DNA of 64,000 nucleotides from Bacillus vallismortis (lineage in GTDB: Bacteria > Bacillota > Bacilli > Bacillales > Bacillaceae), in assembly GCF_004116955.1 (NCBI RefSeq), contig NZ_CP026362.1:186001-250000 (forward strand), written 5' to 3'. The position numbers and the translations under genes are program-made. Of this stretch, positions 1 through 10,712 are shown piece by piece; the first letter of the stretch is position 1; each line of letters starts with the position of its first letter. The notes beneath the pieces were generated by a model. That model saw only the letters and a program-made list of their open reading frames with translations. It did no database searches and was not told where the DNA came from.

Positions 1-668
1 TTGATGAAGGCGTGCAGATTCATGGAGGCTACGGTTTTATGCAGGAGTACGAAGTGGAAAGGGCTTATAGGGATTCAAGGATCAATCGAATTTTTGAAGG
101 CACAAACGAAATCAACCGGTTAATCGTGCCAAGCACCTTCCTGAAAAAAGCGCTTAAAGGTGAATTGCCTCTATTTGAAAAAGCACAGTCGCTTCAAGAA
201 GAACTCATGATGCTTATGCCTGAAGAGCCTGGCAGCGGCGTTTTAGAGCAGGAGAAATATATAGTGAAGCAAGCCAAAAAAATCGCGCTGTTCGCCGCCG
301 GTCTCGCCGCGCAGAAGTACGGAAAAGCCATCGACCGCGAACAAGAAATTCTTGTCAACGTGGCGGATATCGTCAGCAATGTGTACGCAATGGAATCAGC
401 CGTGCTGAGAACGGAAAAGGCCATTGCCGCGCAAGGCGGAGAAAAAGCGGCGCAAAAAGTGCTGTATACTGAAATTTTCGTTCAGGAGGCCTTTAACGAA
501 ATTGAAGCGCACGCGAAGGAATCCCTCATCGCAATGGAAGAAGGAGATTCACTCCGCATGATGCTTTCCGCTCTGCGCAAGCTGACGCGCGTCACACCTA
601 AAAACGTGATTCAGAAAAAACGCGAAGCGGCAGCGGGCGTTTTCGAAGCTGAAAAATATATTGTTTGA
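1..668 (+). CDS. fadE: Acyl-CoA dehydrogenase FadE, C-terminal part (cut by window edge)
   Basis: C-terminal ~220 residues of an acyl-CoA dehydrogenase, which oxidises fatty acyl-CoA to enoyl-CoA in beta-oxidation. The frame is open from base 3, and the family signature [20 protein letters not shown] followed by [11 protein letters not shown] is present; these residues shape the active site and FAD pocket. A further ~150 residues after the signature match the extended C-terminus of the long (~594 aa) YusJ/FadE type rather than the ~380-residue short-chain enzymes. It is the last gene of its unit: a strong hairpin follows at once. The GTG at 12 is internal, not a start. The 5' part lies outside the window. 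Confidence 0.93.
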   Translation, partial: DEGVQIHGGYGFMQEYEVERAYRDSRINRIFEGTNEINRLIVPSTFLKKALKGELPLFEKAQSLQEELMMLMPEEPGSGVLEQEKYIVKQAKKIALFAAGLAAQKYGKAIDREQEILVNVADIVSNVYAMESAVLRTEKAIAAQGGEKAAQKVLYTEIFVQEAFNEIEAHAKESLIAMEEGDSLRMMLSALRKLTRVTPKNVIQKKREAAAGVFEAEKYIV

Positions 669-674
669 TTGGCG

Positions 675-706
675 AAGAGCTCCGCGTGCGCGGAGCTCTT
701 TTTAAG
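675..706 (+). terminator. Intrinsic terminator after fadE
   Basis: Perfect 12-bp inverted repeat (675-686 with 689-700) ending in a run of T, 7 bases after the fadE stop codon. Confidence 0.9.
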
Positions 707-779
707 AAGCACTGTTTTAGGTTTTTAAAACAAACTGTGTTAAAATAACCACGATTATTTTATCGAGGGGGAAGAAGAG

Positions 780-1136
780 ATGTCGTTAACTTTTTACTGG
801 TACCCTAAGTGCGGAACGTGCCGCAAAGCAAAGAAATGGCTTGAAGATCATGGAAAAGAAATAAACGAAATACATATTGCAGAGCAGCCTCCAAGCAAAG
901 AAGAACTAAAAGCGCTTTATGAAAAAAGCGGGCTGGAGCTCAAGAAATTTTTCAACACGAGCGGCATGAAATACCGTGAGCTGAATCTCAAGGAAAAGCT
1001 GTATCACATGTCAGAGGACGAACAGCTTGAACTGCTTGCTTCAGACGGAATGCTGATCAAACGCCCGCTTACAACAGACGGCGAAAAAGTGACAGTCGGT
1101 TTTAAAGAAGACCAATTTGAAGAAAACTGGGCTTAA
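780..1136 (+). CDS. yusI: ArsC/Spx-family thioredoxin-fold protein YusI
   Basis: 118-residue ArsC/Spx-like protein. A CGTC redox motif (Cys11, Cys14) sits right after the first beta strand, and the family's length and C-terminal KRPL element ("LIKRPLTTDG") are present. The family includes glutaredoxin-coupled arsenate reductases and the RNA polymerase-binding regulator Spx. This protein lacks obvious arsenate-operon neighbours, so an unassigned redox role is safer than arsenate reduction. Start chosen at the ATG preceded by GAGGGGGAAGAAGAG. It is followed closely by gcvH, which has its own promoter-like sequence. Confidence 0.9.
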   Translation: MSLTFYWYPKCGTCRKAKKWLEDHGKEINEIHIAEQPPSKEELKALYEKSGLELKKFFNTSGMKYRELNLKEKLYHMSEDEQLELLASDGMLIKRPLTTDGEKVTVGFKEDQFEENWA

Positions 1137-1148
1137 GGTCAATTTTTT

Positions 1149-1178
1149 TTGAAAAGTATGGTATCTTCTTATTATAGT
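1149..1178 (+). promoter_or_regulatory. Candidate sigma-A promoter for gcvH
   Basis: TTGAAA at 1149-1154 and TTATAG at 1172-1177 with a 17-base gap, placing the transcript start just upstream of the gcvH ribosome site. Confidence 0.45.
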
Positions 1179-1202
1179 GCTGTAAAAAATGGAGGGATTC
1201 AA

Positions 1203-1586
1203 TTGAGCATACCTAAAGATTTGCGTTACTCAGGAGAACACGAGTGGGTAAAAGTTGAAGGAGAAAAAGCCAGAATCGGGATTACACATTTTGCCCAGTC
1301 CGAGCTAGGTGATATCGTGTTTGTCGAACTTCCTGAAGTGGGTGCTGAAATCAAAGCGGACGAGCCATTCGGCAGCGTTGAATCCGTTAAAACGGTATCT
1401 GAGCTTTATGCGCCGATTAACGGAACTGTTGTGGAAATAAACGAAGATCTTGATGACAGTCCGGAATTCGTCAATGAATCTCCGTACGAAAAAGCATGGA
1501 TGATCGTCGTTGAGCCGTCTGACGCTTCTGAAATTGAAAAACTGATGACAGCAGAACAATACGAAGAGATGACACAGGAAGACTAA
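1203..1586 (+). CDS. gcvH: Glycine cleavage system H protein (lipoyl carrier)
   Basis: 127-residue H protein, which carries the lipoyl arm that shuttles the aminomethyl group between the P, T and L proteins of glycine cleavage. In Bacillus it is also the first acceptor of octanoate in lipoate synthesis (LipM to GcvH, then relayed by LipL). The lipoylated lysine is Lys63 in VESVKTVSE. Start chosen at TTG 1203, 7 bases after AATGGAGGG; upstream in-frame codons lack a ribosome site. The sulfur-inserting enzyme lipA lies in the same window near 37.8 kb. Confidence 0.97.
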   Translation: MSIPKDLRYSGEHEWVKVEGEKARIGITHFAQSELGDIVFVELPEVGAEIKADEPFGSVESVKTVSELYAPINGTVVEINEDLDDSPEFVNESPYEKAWMIVVEPSDASEIEKLMTAEQYEEMTQED

Positions 1587-1607
1587 AACAGGATAGCTGT
1601 AAAGGCA

Positions 1608-1641
1608 ATTGGACACGCTAACGTTATGGGAGGTGTCCAAT
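1608..1641 (+). promoter_or_regulatory. Inverted repeat flanking the yusG ribosome-binding site
   Basis: ATTGGACAC (1608-1616) pairs perfectly with GTGTCCAAT (1633-1641). The right arm touches the GGGAGG site (1628-1633) and ends one base before the yusG ATG, so a folded leader could mask initiation. Confidence 0.5.
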
Positions 1642-1878
1642 ATGGCTTTCAGCAAACAAAAGCTCGATGTCACCAATGATGTGACAGGCCGCTTTCAAAA
1701 TGGCCGGCTCTCGTTATATCATGAAAATGAGAGGATCGGACAAATGACAAGCATGAATGAATATGAGCTTAAATCCGGTTATTCCTTTGAAAATGAGAAG
1801 TTTTATAAGACAGCTGACGTGGTCTCAGGAAATGACGCAAAATATGTGGACTGTGACTACGAAAATGGCTGGTGTTAA
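1642..1878 (+). CDS. yusG: Small conserved protein YusG
   Basis: 78-residue soluble protein, "MAFSKQKLDVTNDV...", rich in charged and aromatic residues, with a late double-Cys pattern (VDCDYENGWC). No catalytic motif is recognised. Start ATG 1642 follows GGGAGG. It lies 55 bp behind gcvH and overlaps the earliest possible start of yusF, suggesting one small transcription unit gcvH-yusG-yusF-yusE. Function unknown. Confidence 0.85.
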   Translation: MAFSKQKLDVTNDVTGRFQNGRLSLYHENERIGQMTSMNEYELKSGYSFENEKFYKTADVVSGNDAKYVDCDYENGWC

Positions 1879-2312
1879 TGATGGCGGTGAATTTCACTGC
1901 CTTCTTTTACAATCTGAACGTTTCAAATTTGACGCGGCAGGTGAAGAAAATGGATGAGCTGGAAAAGGTTTTGATTGTCGAAGGGAAATCAGATAAAGAG
2001 AAAATCGAAAGCGTCTTGAATGAACCGGTGCGCATTATCTGCACAAACGGAACAATCAGCCAGCTGAAGCTTGAAGAATTGGCTGACGAGCTTTACGATA
2101 AAGACGTCTATATATTGGTTGATGCTGATGAATCAGGCGAGAAATTGAGAAAACAGCTGAAAAGAGAGTTTAACGAAGCCTGCCATCTGCATATCGACAG
2201 AGCCTATAAAGAAGTCGAGGCTGCGCCCAGGCACCATGTCGCCTCTGTATTGCTGCGCGCGAATTTGAATGTCCATACTATTTTTCTTGAAAGAAAGCCC
2301 CGAGGTGTATAG
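1872..2312 (+). CDS. yusF: TOPRIM-domain protein YusF (RNase M5-like)
   Basis: TOPRIM-domain protein related to the N-terminal half of ribonuclease M5 (RnmV). The VEGKSDK and VDADESGEKL blocks carry the acidic metal-binding residues typical of TOPRIM nucleases and primases. The first start gives 146 residues. Homology begins only at MDELEKVLIVEG, and ATG 1950, preceded by GGCAGGTGAAG, gives 120 residues and may be the true start. The RNase M5 C-terminal RNA-binding region is absent, so 5S rRNA maturation cannot be assumed; substrate unknown. Confidence 0.8.
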   Translation: MLMMAVNFTAFFYNLNVSNLTRQVKKMDELEKVLIVEGKSDKEKIESVLNEPVRIICTNGTISQLKLEELADELYDKDVYILVDADESGEKLRKQLKREFNEACHLHIDRAYKEVEAAPRHHVASVLLRANLNVHTIFLERKPRGV

Positions 2313-2313
2313 C

Positions 2314-2634
2314 ATGAAAGAACTCCAGGAACATGAACTTGAGCACATTTCTGATGATGTGTATCTTCTATATTTATATACTCCATTTTGCGGCACTTGC
2401 CAGCTTGCAAGCAAAATGCTGACAGTCGTGAAAGAAATGCTGCCTGATGTCGCCTTCTATCAAAACAATGTCAATTATTCTCCGACTTTCGCAAAAGCGT
2501 ATCAAATTGAGAGCGTTCCTTGTTTTCTGCTGTTTAAAGGCGGAAAAGTGGTCGAAAGAGGATATGCGTTTCATTCCGTTTCTTATTTATATGAGCTGAT
2601 CAAACAAAAATCATCTTCCGCATCCCATTTATGA
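2314..2634 (+). CDS. yusE: Thioredoxin-like protein YusE
   Basis: 106-residue thioredoxin-fold protein with the active-site pair in TPFCGTCQLASK and the cis-proline segment SVPCFLLFKGG, which carries an extra Cys just before the cis-Pro region. No signal peptide, so cytosolic. Start ATG 2314 lies after CGAGGTG and overlaps no other gene; the upstream extension of the frame falls inside yusF. It could reduce disulfides in a neighbour or general substrates; the partner is not shown by the sequence. Confidence 0.88.
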   Translation: MKELQEHELEHISDDVYLLYLYTPFCGTCQLASKMLTVVKEMLPDVAFYQNNVNYSPTFAKAYQIESVPCFLLFKGGKVVERGYAFHSVSYLYELIKQKSSSASHL

Positions 2635-2741
2635 CATATTTCTCAGCACATTCCAATGAAATTGTCGTTCGTTTTATAAAGGGGTTCATATGCTAAAGAG
2701 AGAAATGTCTATGTATGACCAACAAATAGGAGGTTGTACAT

Positions 2742-3086
2742 ATGGAGAAAGCGGAAGTTTTAGAAGATGAGTATCAGCATCTGTTTTTAAGACCCCTTTT
2801 GAGCGCTTCAACATTGCTCATTACCTTCCAAGGAGAAACAGAAGCCTTAACCGTCTCAATAAACGAACAGGGAGAAATGAAAGAAATTTCTCAGCGCCAA
2901 ACGTCCAACCTGACCTTTTACGGAAACCAATCCGAAATCATTCATTTATTGCACGGAGATATTTCCCTTCAGCATCTGATTCAGAGCGGAAGCCTGAAAG
3001 TTAAGGGGTCCTTCAGAGCCCTGTTAAAGCTAGAAGCGATTCTCTGGCTGACGAATGGTTTTTTTCAGAGGATTGCAAAGAATTAA
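2742..3086 (+). CDS. yusD: SCP2-like small protein YusD
   Basis: 114-residue protein starting after a strong AGGAGG. The segment with "LLHGDISLQHLIQSGSLKVKG" and the hydrophobic tail resembles the sterol-carrier-protein-2 (SCP2) lipid-binding fold, in which such a GxLxVxG strand closes the cavity. No catalytic residues. Stands alone between yusE and the methionine-uptake operon. The lipid-binding suggestion is inference from the pattern only. Confidence 0.75.
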   Translation: MEKAEVLEDEYQHLFLRPLLSASTLLITFQGETEALTVSINEQGEMKEISQRQTSNLTFYGNQSEIIHLLHGDISLQHLIQSGSLKVKGSFRALLKLEAILWLTNGFFQRIAKN

Positions 3087-3133
3087 AAAATAGCAAATTA
3101 TTATAATAGTAAAAGTTGACATCATTTATTTTA

Positions 3134-3163
3134 TTGACATGCAAACATCCCCCATGCTATTCT
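3134..3163 (+). promoter_or_regulatory. Promoter of the metNPQ operon
   Basis: Consensus TTGACA (3134-3139), 18-base spacer and an extended -10, TGCTATTCT (3155-3163). It lies ~35 bp before the S-box aptamer. Confidence 0.8.
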
Positions 3164-3198
3164 ACATTAAGAATTTCCGGACGAAAAAGACTATATAT

Positions 3199-3360
3199 TT
3201 CTCTTATCAAGAGAGGTGGAGGGAAGTGCCCTATGAAGCCCGGCAACCATCAACGCTGTTGAAATGGTGCCAATTCACACGAAGCGTTCAGCTTTGAAAG
3301 ATGAGAGAAAGGCGTTTTATATAAGCCTTTCTGCTCACATGTGCAGAAAGGTTTTTCTTT
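3199..3360 (+). promoter_or_regulatory. SAM-I (S-box) riboswitch with terminator, controlling metNPQ
   Basis: S-box aptamer with the conserved GAGGTGGAGGGA core, GCCCGGCAACC and a P1 helix made of CTCTTATC (3201-3208) and GATGAGAG (3300-3307). The expression platform is a terminator (CCTTTCTGC 3326-3334 with GCAGAAAGG 3343-3351, then T run). A competing antiterminator pairs AGAAAGGC (3306-3313) with GCCTTTCT (3325-3332) and shares bases with P1. High S-adenosylmethionine should favour termination; low SAM should permit metNPQ expression. Confidence 0.95.
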
Positions 3361-3412
3361 TGCAGAAAATCCCGGAAGATTTCTTAGAATAGTGTTAAGG
3401 CAGGTGATTGCT

Positions 3413-4438
3413 TTGATCAATCTTCAAGATGTTTCAAAAGTCTATAAGTCGAAACATGGAGATGTCAATGCTGTCCAAAATGTCTCGCTTTCCATCAAAA
3501 AAGGTGAGATTTTTGGAATTATAGGATATAGCGGAGCTGGAAAAAGTTCCTTAATCCGTCTGCTGAACGGCCTTGAGAAACCAACCTCAGGAACCGTGGA
3601 AGTAGCGGGAACCAAGATTAATGAAGTAAACGGACGCGGGTTAAGAAAAGCACGCCATAACATCAGCATGATTTTCCAGCATTTCAATTTGCTGTGGTCG
3701 CGGACGGTCAGAGATAATATCATGTTTCCTCTGGAAATTGCCGGGGTGAAAAAGAACGAGCGTATCAAGCGCGCCAATGAACTGATTAAACTGGTAGGTT
3801 TAGAAGGAAAAGAAAAATCTTATCCTTCTCAGCTGAGCGGCGGACAAAAGCAGCGTGTCGGAATCGCCAGAGCGCTCGCAAACAATCCGAAGGTTCTCCT
3901 ATGTGATGAAGCGACATCAGCATTAGATCCGCAAACGACTGATTCAATTTTGGATCTATTGTCCGATATTAATGATAGACTCGGTTTGACAATTGTGCTG
4001 ATCACGCATGAAATGCATGTGATCCGCAAAATCTGCAACAGAGTCGCTGTCATGGAAAACGGAAAGGTTGTGGAAGAAGGCGAAGTTCTTGATGTCTTCA
4101 AAAACCCGAAAGAAGACATGACAAAACGGTTTGTTCAGCAGGTGACAGAGCCGGAAGAAACGAAGGAAACGCTTCAGCACCTTCTTGATGAAACAGCATC
4201 AGGAAAAACGGTTCAGCTCACATTTGTCGGTGATTCGGCTGAACAGCCTCTGATTACAGAGATGATCAGAAACTTTAATGTCAGCGTCAATATTTTGCAA
4301 GGGAAAATTTCGCAAACGAAGGATGGAGCTTACGGTTCACTGTTCATCCACATTGACGGTGACGAGGAAGAAGTGCAAAACGTGATCCGGTTCATTAATG
4401 ACAAACAGGTAAAAGCAGAGGTGATCACGAATGTTTGA
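3413..4438 (+). CDS. metN: Methionine ABC transporter ATP-binding protein MetN
   Basis: 341-residue ATPase of the methionine (and methionine sulfoxide) importer. Shows Walker A GYSGAGKSS, signature LSGGQKQR, Walker B VLLCDEATSALD and the H-loop histidine in ITHEMH. A C-terminal ~90-residue NIL/ACT-like domain typical of MetN, used for regulation by cellular methionine, is present ("VQLTFVGDSAEQPLITEMIR"). Start chosen at TTG 3413 after AGGCAGGTG, just beyond the riboswitch; the longer frame would read through the terminator stem. Overlaps metP by 8 bp, indicating translational coupling. Confidence 0.97.
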   Translation: MINLQDVSKVYKSKHGDVNAVQNVSLSIKKGEIFGIIGYSGAGKSSLIRLLNGLEKPTSGTVEVAGTKINEVNGRGLRKARHNISMIFQHFNLLWSRTVRDNIMFPLEIAGVKKNERIKRANELIKLVGLEGKEKSYPSQLSGGQKQRVGIARALANNPKVLLCDEATSALDPQTTDSILDLLSDINDRLGLTIVLITHEMHVIRKICNRVAVMENGKVVEEGEVLDVFKNPKEDMTKRFVQQVTEPEETKETLQHLLDETASGKTVQLTFVGDSAEQPLITEMIRNFNVSVNILQGKISQTKDGAYGSLFIHIDGDEEEVQNVIRFINDKQVKAEVITNV

Positions 4439-5099
4439 AACATATTTTCCGAATGTTGATTTAACTGAATTGTGGAACGCGACATATGAAACCCTTTATA
4501 TGACGCTGATCTCTCTGCTGTTTGCTTTTGTTATCGGGGTGATTCTCGGCTTGCTGCTCTTTCTGACAAGCAAAGGGAGCCTCTGGCAGAATAAAACGGT
4601 CAACTCTGTGATTGCGGCTGTTGTCAACATATTCAGATCGATTCCGTTCCTCATTCTAATTATTTTATTGCTTGGTTTTACGAAGTTTTTAGTCGGCACG
4701 ATCTTAGGGCCAAACGCCGCATTGCCGGCGCTGGTGATCGGCTCGGCACCGTTTTACGCGCGCCTCGCTGAAATCGCGCTGCGCGAGGTAGACAAAGGTG
4801 TTATCGAAGCTGCCAAATCAATGGGAGCCAAGACGTCTACGATTATTTTCAAAGTGCTGCTTCCTGAATCTATGCCGGCTCTCATTTCTGGCATCACGGT
4901 GACGGCGATCGCTTTGATCGGCTCAACGGCAATCGCCGGGGCCATCGGTTCAGGCGGCCTTGGAAACCTTGCGTACGTAGAAGGCTATCAGTCGAACAAT
5001 GCTGATGTTACCTTCATTGCTACTGTGTTTATTTTAATCATCGTATTTATTATTCAAATCATCGGTGATGTCATAACAAATATTATAGATAAACGATAA
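4431..5099 (+). CDS. metP: Methionine ABC transporter permease MetP
   Basis: 222-residue inner-membrane permease with five or so hydrophobic segments and the BPD-type EAA loop ("EAAKSMGAKTSTIIFKVLLPES") that docks on MetN. MetI/MetP family members have this length. Starts inside the last codons of metN, so both are translated together. Imports methionine with MetN and the MetQ lipoprotein. Confidence 0.96.
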   Translation: MFETYFPNVDLTELWNATYETLYMTLISLLFAFVIGVILGLLLFLTSKGSLWQNKTVNSVIAAVVNIFRSIPFLILIILLLGFTKFLVGTILGPNAALPALVIGSAPFYARLAEIALREVDKGVIEAAKSMGAKTSTIIFKVLLPESMPALISGITVTAIALIGSTAIAGAIGSGGLGNLAYVEGYQSNNADVTFIATVFILIIVFIIQIIGDVITNIIDKR

Positions 5100-5112
5100 G
5101 GGAGGATTTACA

Positions 5113-5937
5113 ATGAAAAAGCTATTTTTAGGTGCACTATTGCTTGTATTTGCAGGAGTTTTGGCTGCCTGCGGTTCGAATAAAGGCGCAGAGTCTGGCA
5201 AGAAAGAAATTGTCGTTGCTGCGACAAAAACACCGCATGCGGAAATTTTAAAAGAAGCTGAACCACTGTTGAAAGAAAAAGGCTATACGCTGGAAGTGAA
5301 AGTGCTTAGTGATTACAAGATGTACAACAAAGCTTTATCTGATAAAGAAGTGGATGCGAACTACTTCCAGCACATTCCTTACCTTGAGCAAGAAATGAAA
5401 GAAAACACAGATTACAAACTTGTGAATGCCGGCGCTGTTCACTTAGAGCCATTCGGTATTTACTCTAAAACATACAAATCGCTGAAAGACCTTCCAAAGG
5501 GTGCGACAATTATTCTGACAAACAACGTGGCTGAACAAGGCCGTATGCTTGCAATGCTTGAAAATGCGGGGCTAATCACACTTGATTCTAACGTGGAAAC
5601 AGTTGACGCAACTTTGAAAGACATTAAGAAAAACCCGAAAAACCTTGAATTCAAAAAAGTAGCGCCTGAAGTAACGGCAAAAGCATATGAAAACAAAGAA
5701 GGAGACGCAGTCTTCATCAATGTAAACTATGCGATCCAAAATAAATTAAACCCTAAAAAAGACGCGATTGAAGTGGAAGCAACGAAAAACAACCCATACG
5801 CTAACATCGTCGCAGTAAGAAAAGGCGAAGAAGATTCTGACAAGATTAAAGCGCTGATGGAAGTTCTTCACTCTAAAGAGATCAAAGACTTCATCGAGAA
5901 AAAATACGACGGAGCTGTGCTTCCTGTCTCTGAATAA
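5113..5937 (+). CDS. metQ: Methionine-binding lipoprotein MetQ
   Basis: 274-residue substrate-binding lipoprotein of the NlpA/MetQ family. A short signal peptide ends in the lipobox LAAC (lipidated Cys20), anchoring the protein outside the membrane. The binding domain includes YFQHIPYLEQE and the NNVAEQGRML segment typical of MetQ ligand binding. Third gene of metNPQ, 13 bp after metP with AGGGAGGAT upstream. A strong terminator follows. Confidence 0.97.
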   Translation: MKKLFLGALLLVFAGVLAACGSNKGAESGKKEIVVAATKTPHAEILKEAEPLLKEKGYTLEVKVLSDYKMYNKALSDKEVDANYFQHIPYLEQEMKENTDYKLVNAGAVHLEPFGIYSKTYKSLKDLPKGATIILTNNVAEQGRMLAMLENAGLITLDSNVETVDATLKDIKKNPKNLEFKKVAPEVTAKAYENKEGDAVFINVNYAIQNKLNPKKDAIEVEATKNNPYANIVAVRKGEEDSDKIKALMEVLHSKEIKDFIEKKYDGAVLPVSE

Positions 5938-5942
5938 GACTG

Positions 5943-5975
5943 AAACCCCGGATGAGAAATCCGGGGTTTTTTTCG
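5943..5975 (+). terminator. Intrinsic terminator of metNPQ
   Basis: 11-bp perfect stem (5943-5953 with 5959-5969) followed by T7, directly after the metQ stop. Confidence 0.92.
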
Positions 5976-6021
5976 GGTATTTTCCTAAAAGCTGTTCATA
6001 ATAAAAAGGAATGTTAAACAG

Positions 6022-6399
6022 ATGGAGGGATTTTCTTTGAATCAAGACAGAGGAAGCATGCAGGACGCGCTAAAAGAATATAAATTAGGTTTAGGCACAT
6101 TTGAACAAAAGATGCCGCTGATGGGAAGAAAGTTTAATGAGTTTACCGAACAATGCTTTGCCGGGAATTCACTGACTGAGAGAGAAAAACAGCTGATCGC
6201 CCTCGGAATCGCAATCAATGCCCAGGATGAATATTGCATGATCTATCATACAAAAGGCTGTCTTGATGAGGGAGCGACAGAGGAGAATATTCTCGAAGCC
6301 GTAAGTGTGGCAGCGGCATTCGGAGGCGGCGCGGCTCTTAGCCAAGGCGTAACAGTCGTCCAGCAGTGCATAGAGGAATTTGGAAGCACCGCGCATTAA
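6022..6399 (+). CDS. yurZ: Carboxymuconolactone decarboxylase-family protein YurZ
   Basis: Up to 125 residues, CMD/AhpD-like. The helical core [18 protein letters not shown] has Cys and His in the C-x2-Y-H arrangement and is followed by the AAAFGGGAA segment common in the family. AhpD relatives use two cysteines in peroxide or disulfide chemistry; here the second Cys of the classical CxxC is not adjacent, so that activity is uncertain. ATG 6022 contains the sequence GGAGGG, which could instead serve as the ribosome site for TTG 6037 (120 aa). Confidence 0.85.
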   Translation: MEGFSLNQDRGSMQDALKEYKLGLGTFEQKMPLMGRKFNEFTEQCFAGNSLTEREKQLIALGIAINAQDEYCMIYHTKGCLDEGATEENILEAVSVAAAFGGGAALSQGVTVVQQCIEEFGSTAH

Positions 6400-6744
6400 G
6401 AGAAGGAATGTTCCGAAAAACCATTCTCATTTGAGCTGAAAGGATGCTTTCGTCTCATCTGCCGTTATTTCGAGCCGTTTCCTTTTTGCAGCTTCCATCG
6501 CAGCGTTGTTACAATAGAAGCAAATAAATGAAGGGATTGATTTATTATTTGTAACAGCCAGGATAGACTGAACCTCGATTATACGTCAGAAATGGAAAAA
6601 GCGATGCAGCTGTCTCACGGAATTGGATACGAGGAATACGGACGCCGGCTGGAAACAAGACTGAGAGTAGAGCGGCAGAGAGAGCTTGATTATAAAAAGA
6701 GCAAGCGGATTTCTGCGGGAGCTTATTGAGAAAATCAATCTTCT

Positions 6745-6775
6745 AAAAAAGGGTGGGAATCCACTCTTTTTCTTT
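6745..6775 (+). terminator. Terminator-like hairpin after the broken small gene
   Basis: AAAAAGGGTGG pairs with CCACTCTTTTT (one G-U pair) around a GAAT loop and is followed by T-rich sequence. Separates the upstream remnant from suf. Confidence 0.65.
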
Positions 6776-6841
6776 TTCAATCGCTTTAATAAAGTGCTGA
6801 TCTTTGTTAAACTTGAGAAATGTGCGAGGCACGATAAAAAG

Positions 6842-6905
6842 TTGTATTTACTTTTCATTTGTTATAAAATTAGAATGAGAATAAAATGAGAATAATGATT
6901 ATATA
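6842..6905 (+). promoter_or_regulatory. suf operon promoter with AATGAGAATA direct repeats
   Basis: TTGTAT (6842-6847), 17-base spacer, TAAAAT (6865-6870). Over the likely start site lie two exact copies of AATGAGAATA (6874-6883 and 6885-6894, 11-bp period) and a degenerate third, AATGATTATA (6894-6903). The A/T-rich GAGAATAATGATTATA part is reminiscent of Fur-type boxes, but the match is imperfect. A repressor or iron-responsive site is a reasonable guess. Confidence 0.5.
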
Positions 6906-6922
6906 TTTTTGGAGGTATAGAT

Positions 6923-7708
6923 ATGGCTGCTTCAACATTAACGATCAAAGATCTTCACGTTGAAATCGAAGGGAAAGAGATCTTAAAGGGTGTAAACCTT
7001 GAAATAAAAGGTGGAGAGTTCCACGCAGTAATGGGACCAAACGGAACTGGTAAATCCACTCTTTCAGCTGCTATTATGGGGCACCCTAAATATGAAGTAA
7101 CAAAAGGCAGCATCACGCTTGACGGCAAAGATGTACTGGAGATGGAAGTGGACGAGCGCGCGCAGGCGGGTTTATTCCTAGCCATGCAGTATCCAAGTGA
7201 AATCAGCGGTGTAACAAATGCCGACTTCCTTCGTTCAGCAATCAATGCGCGCAGAGAAGAAGGCGATGAAATTTCTCTCATGAAATTCATCCGCAAAATG
7301 GACGAAAACATGGAGTTCCTTGAAATGGACCCTGAAATGGCACAACGTTACCTTAATGAAGGATTCTCAGGCGGGGAGAAAAAACGCAACGAAATCCTTC
7401 AATTAATGATGATTGAACCAAAAATCGCCATCCTTGATGAAATCGACTCAGGCCTTGATATTGATGCTCTGAAAGTCGTATCTAAAGGGATCAACAGAAT
7501 GCGCAGCGAAAACTTCGGCTGCCTGATGATCACTCACTATCAGCGCCTGTTAAACTACATCACTCCGGATGTTGTTCACGTTATGATGCAAGGCCGCGTG
7601 GTGAAATCCGGCGGTGCAGAGCTTGCACAGCGTCTCGAAGCAGAAGGTTATGACTGGATTAAACAAGAACTTGGTATTGAAGACGAAACTGTAGGCCAAG
7701 AAGCGTAA
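6923..7708 (+). CDS. sufC: Fe-S cluster assembly ATPase SufC
   Basis: 261-residue ABC-type ATPase of the SufBCD scaffold that builds iron-sulfur clusters. Walker A GPNGTGKST, Walker B IAILDEIDSGLD and signature FSGGEKKR are visible; the SGGEKKRNE form is characteristic of SufC rather than transport ATPases. First gene of sufCDSUB, preceded by TTGGAGG and the operon promoter. There is no permease partner, consistent with a cytosolic complex with SufB and SufD. Confidence 0.98.
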   Translation: MAASTLTIKDLHVEIEGKEILKGVNLEIKGGEFHAVMGPNGTGKSTLSAAIMGHPKYEVTKGSITLDGKDVLEMEVDERAQAGLFLAMQYPSEISGVTNADFLRSAINARREEGDEISLMKFIRKMDENMEFLEMDPEMAQRYLNEGFSGGEKKRNEILQLMMIEPKIAILDEIDSGLDIDALKVVSKGINRMRSENFGCLMITHYQRLLNYITPDVVHVMMQGRVVKSGGAELAQRLEAEGYDWIKQELGIEDETVGQEA

Positions 7709-7725
7709 GCGTTAGGGGGATTAAC

Positions 7726-10692
<2,967 letters not shown>

Positions 10693-10712
10693 AAGGATTG
10701 GAGTGAAAATGG

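Larger units (their letters stand above)
6400..6922. other. Gap of ~520 bp with a possible broken small gene
   Basis: No intact gene fills this stretch. It holds a promoter-like pair TTGCAG (6486-6491) and TACAAT (6510-6515). Next comes a short frame starting ATG 6528 that stops after eight codons. A second frame then encodes "MEKAMQLSHGIGYEEYGRRL" onward (ATG 6592, stop 6727-6729, 45 codons, strongly charged C-terminus), followed by a terminator-like hairpin. The suf promoter region occupies the right end. Best read as remains of a small transcription unit; identity unknown. Confidence 0.4.
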
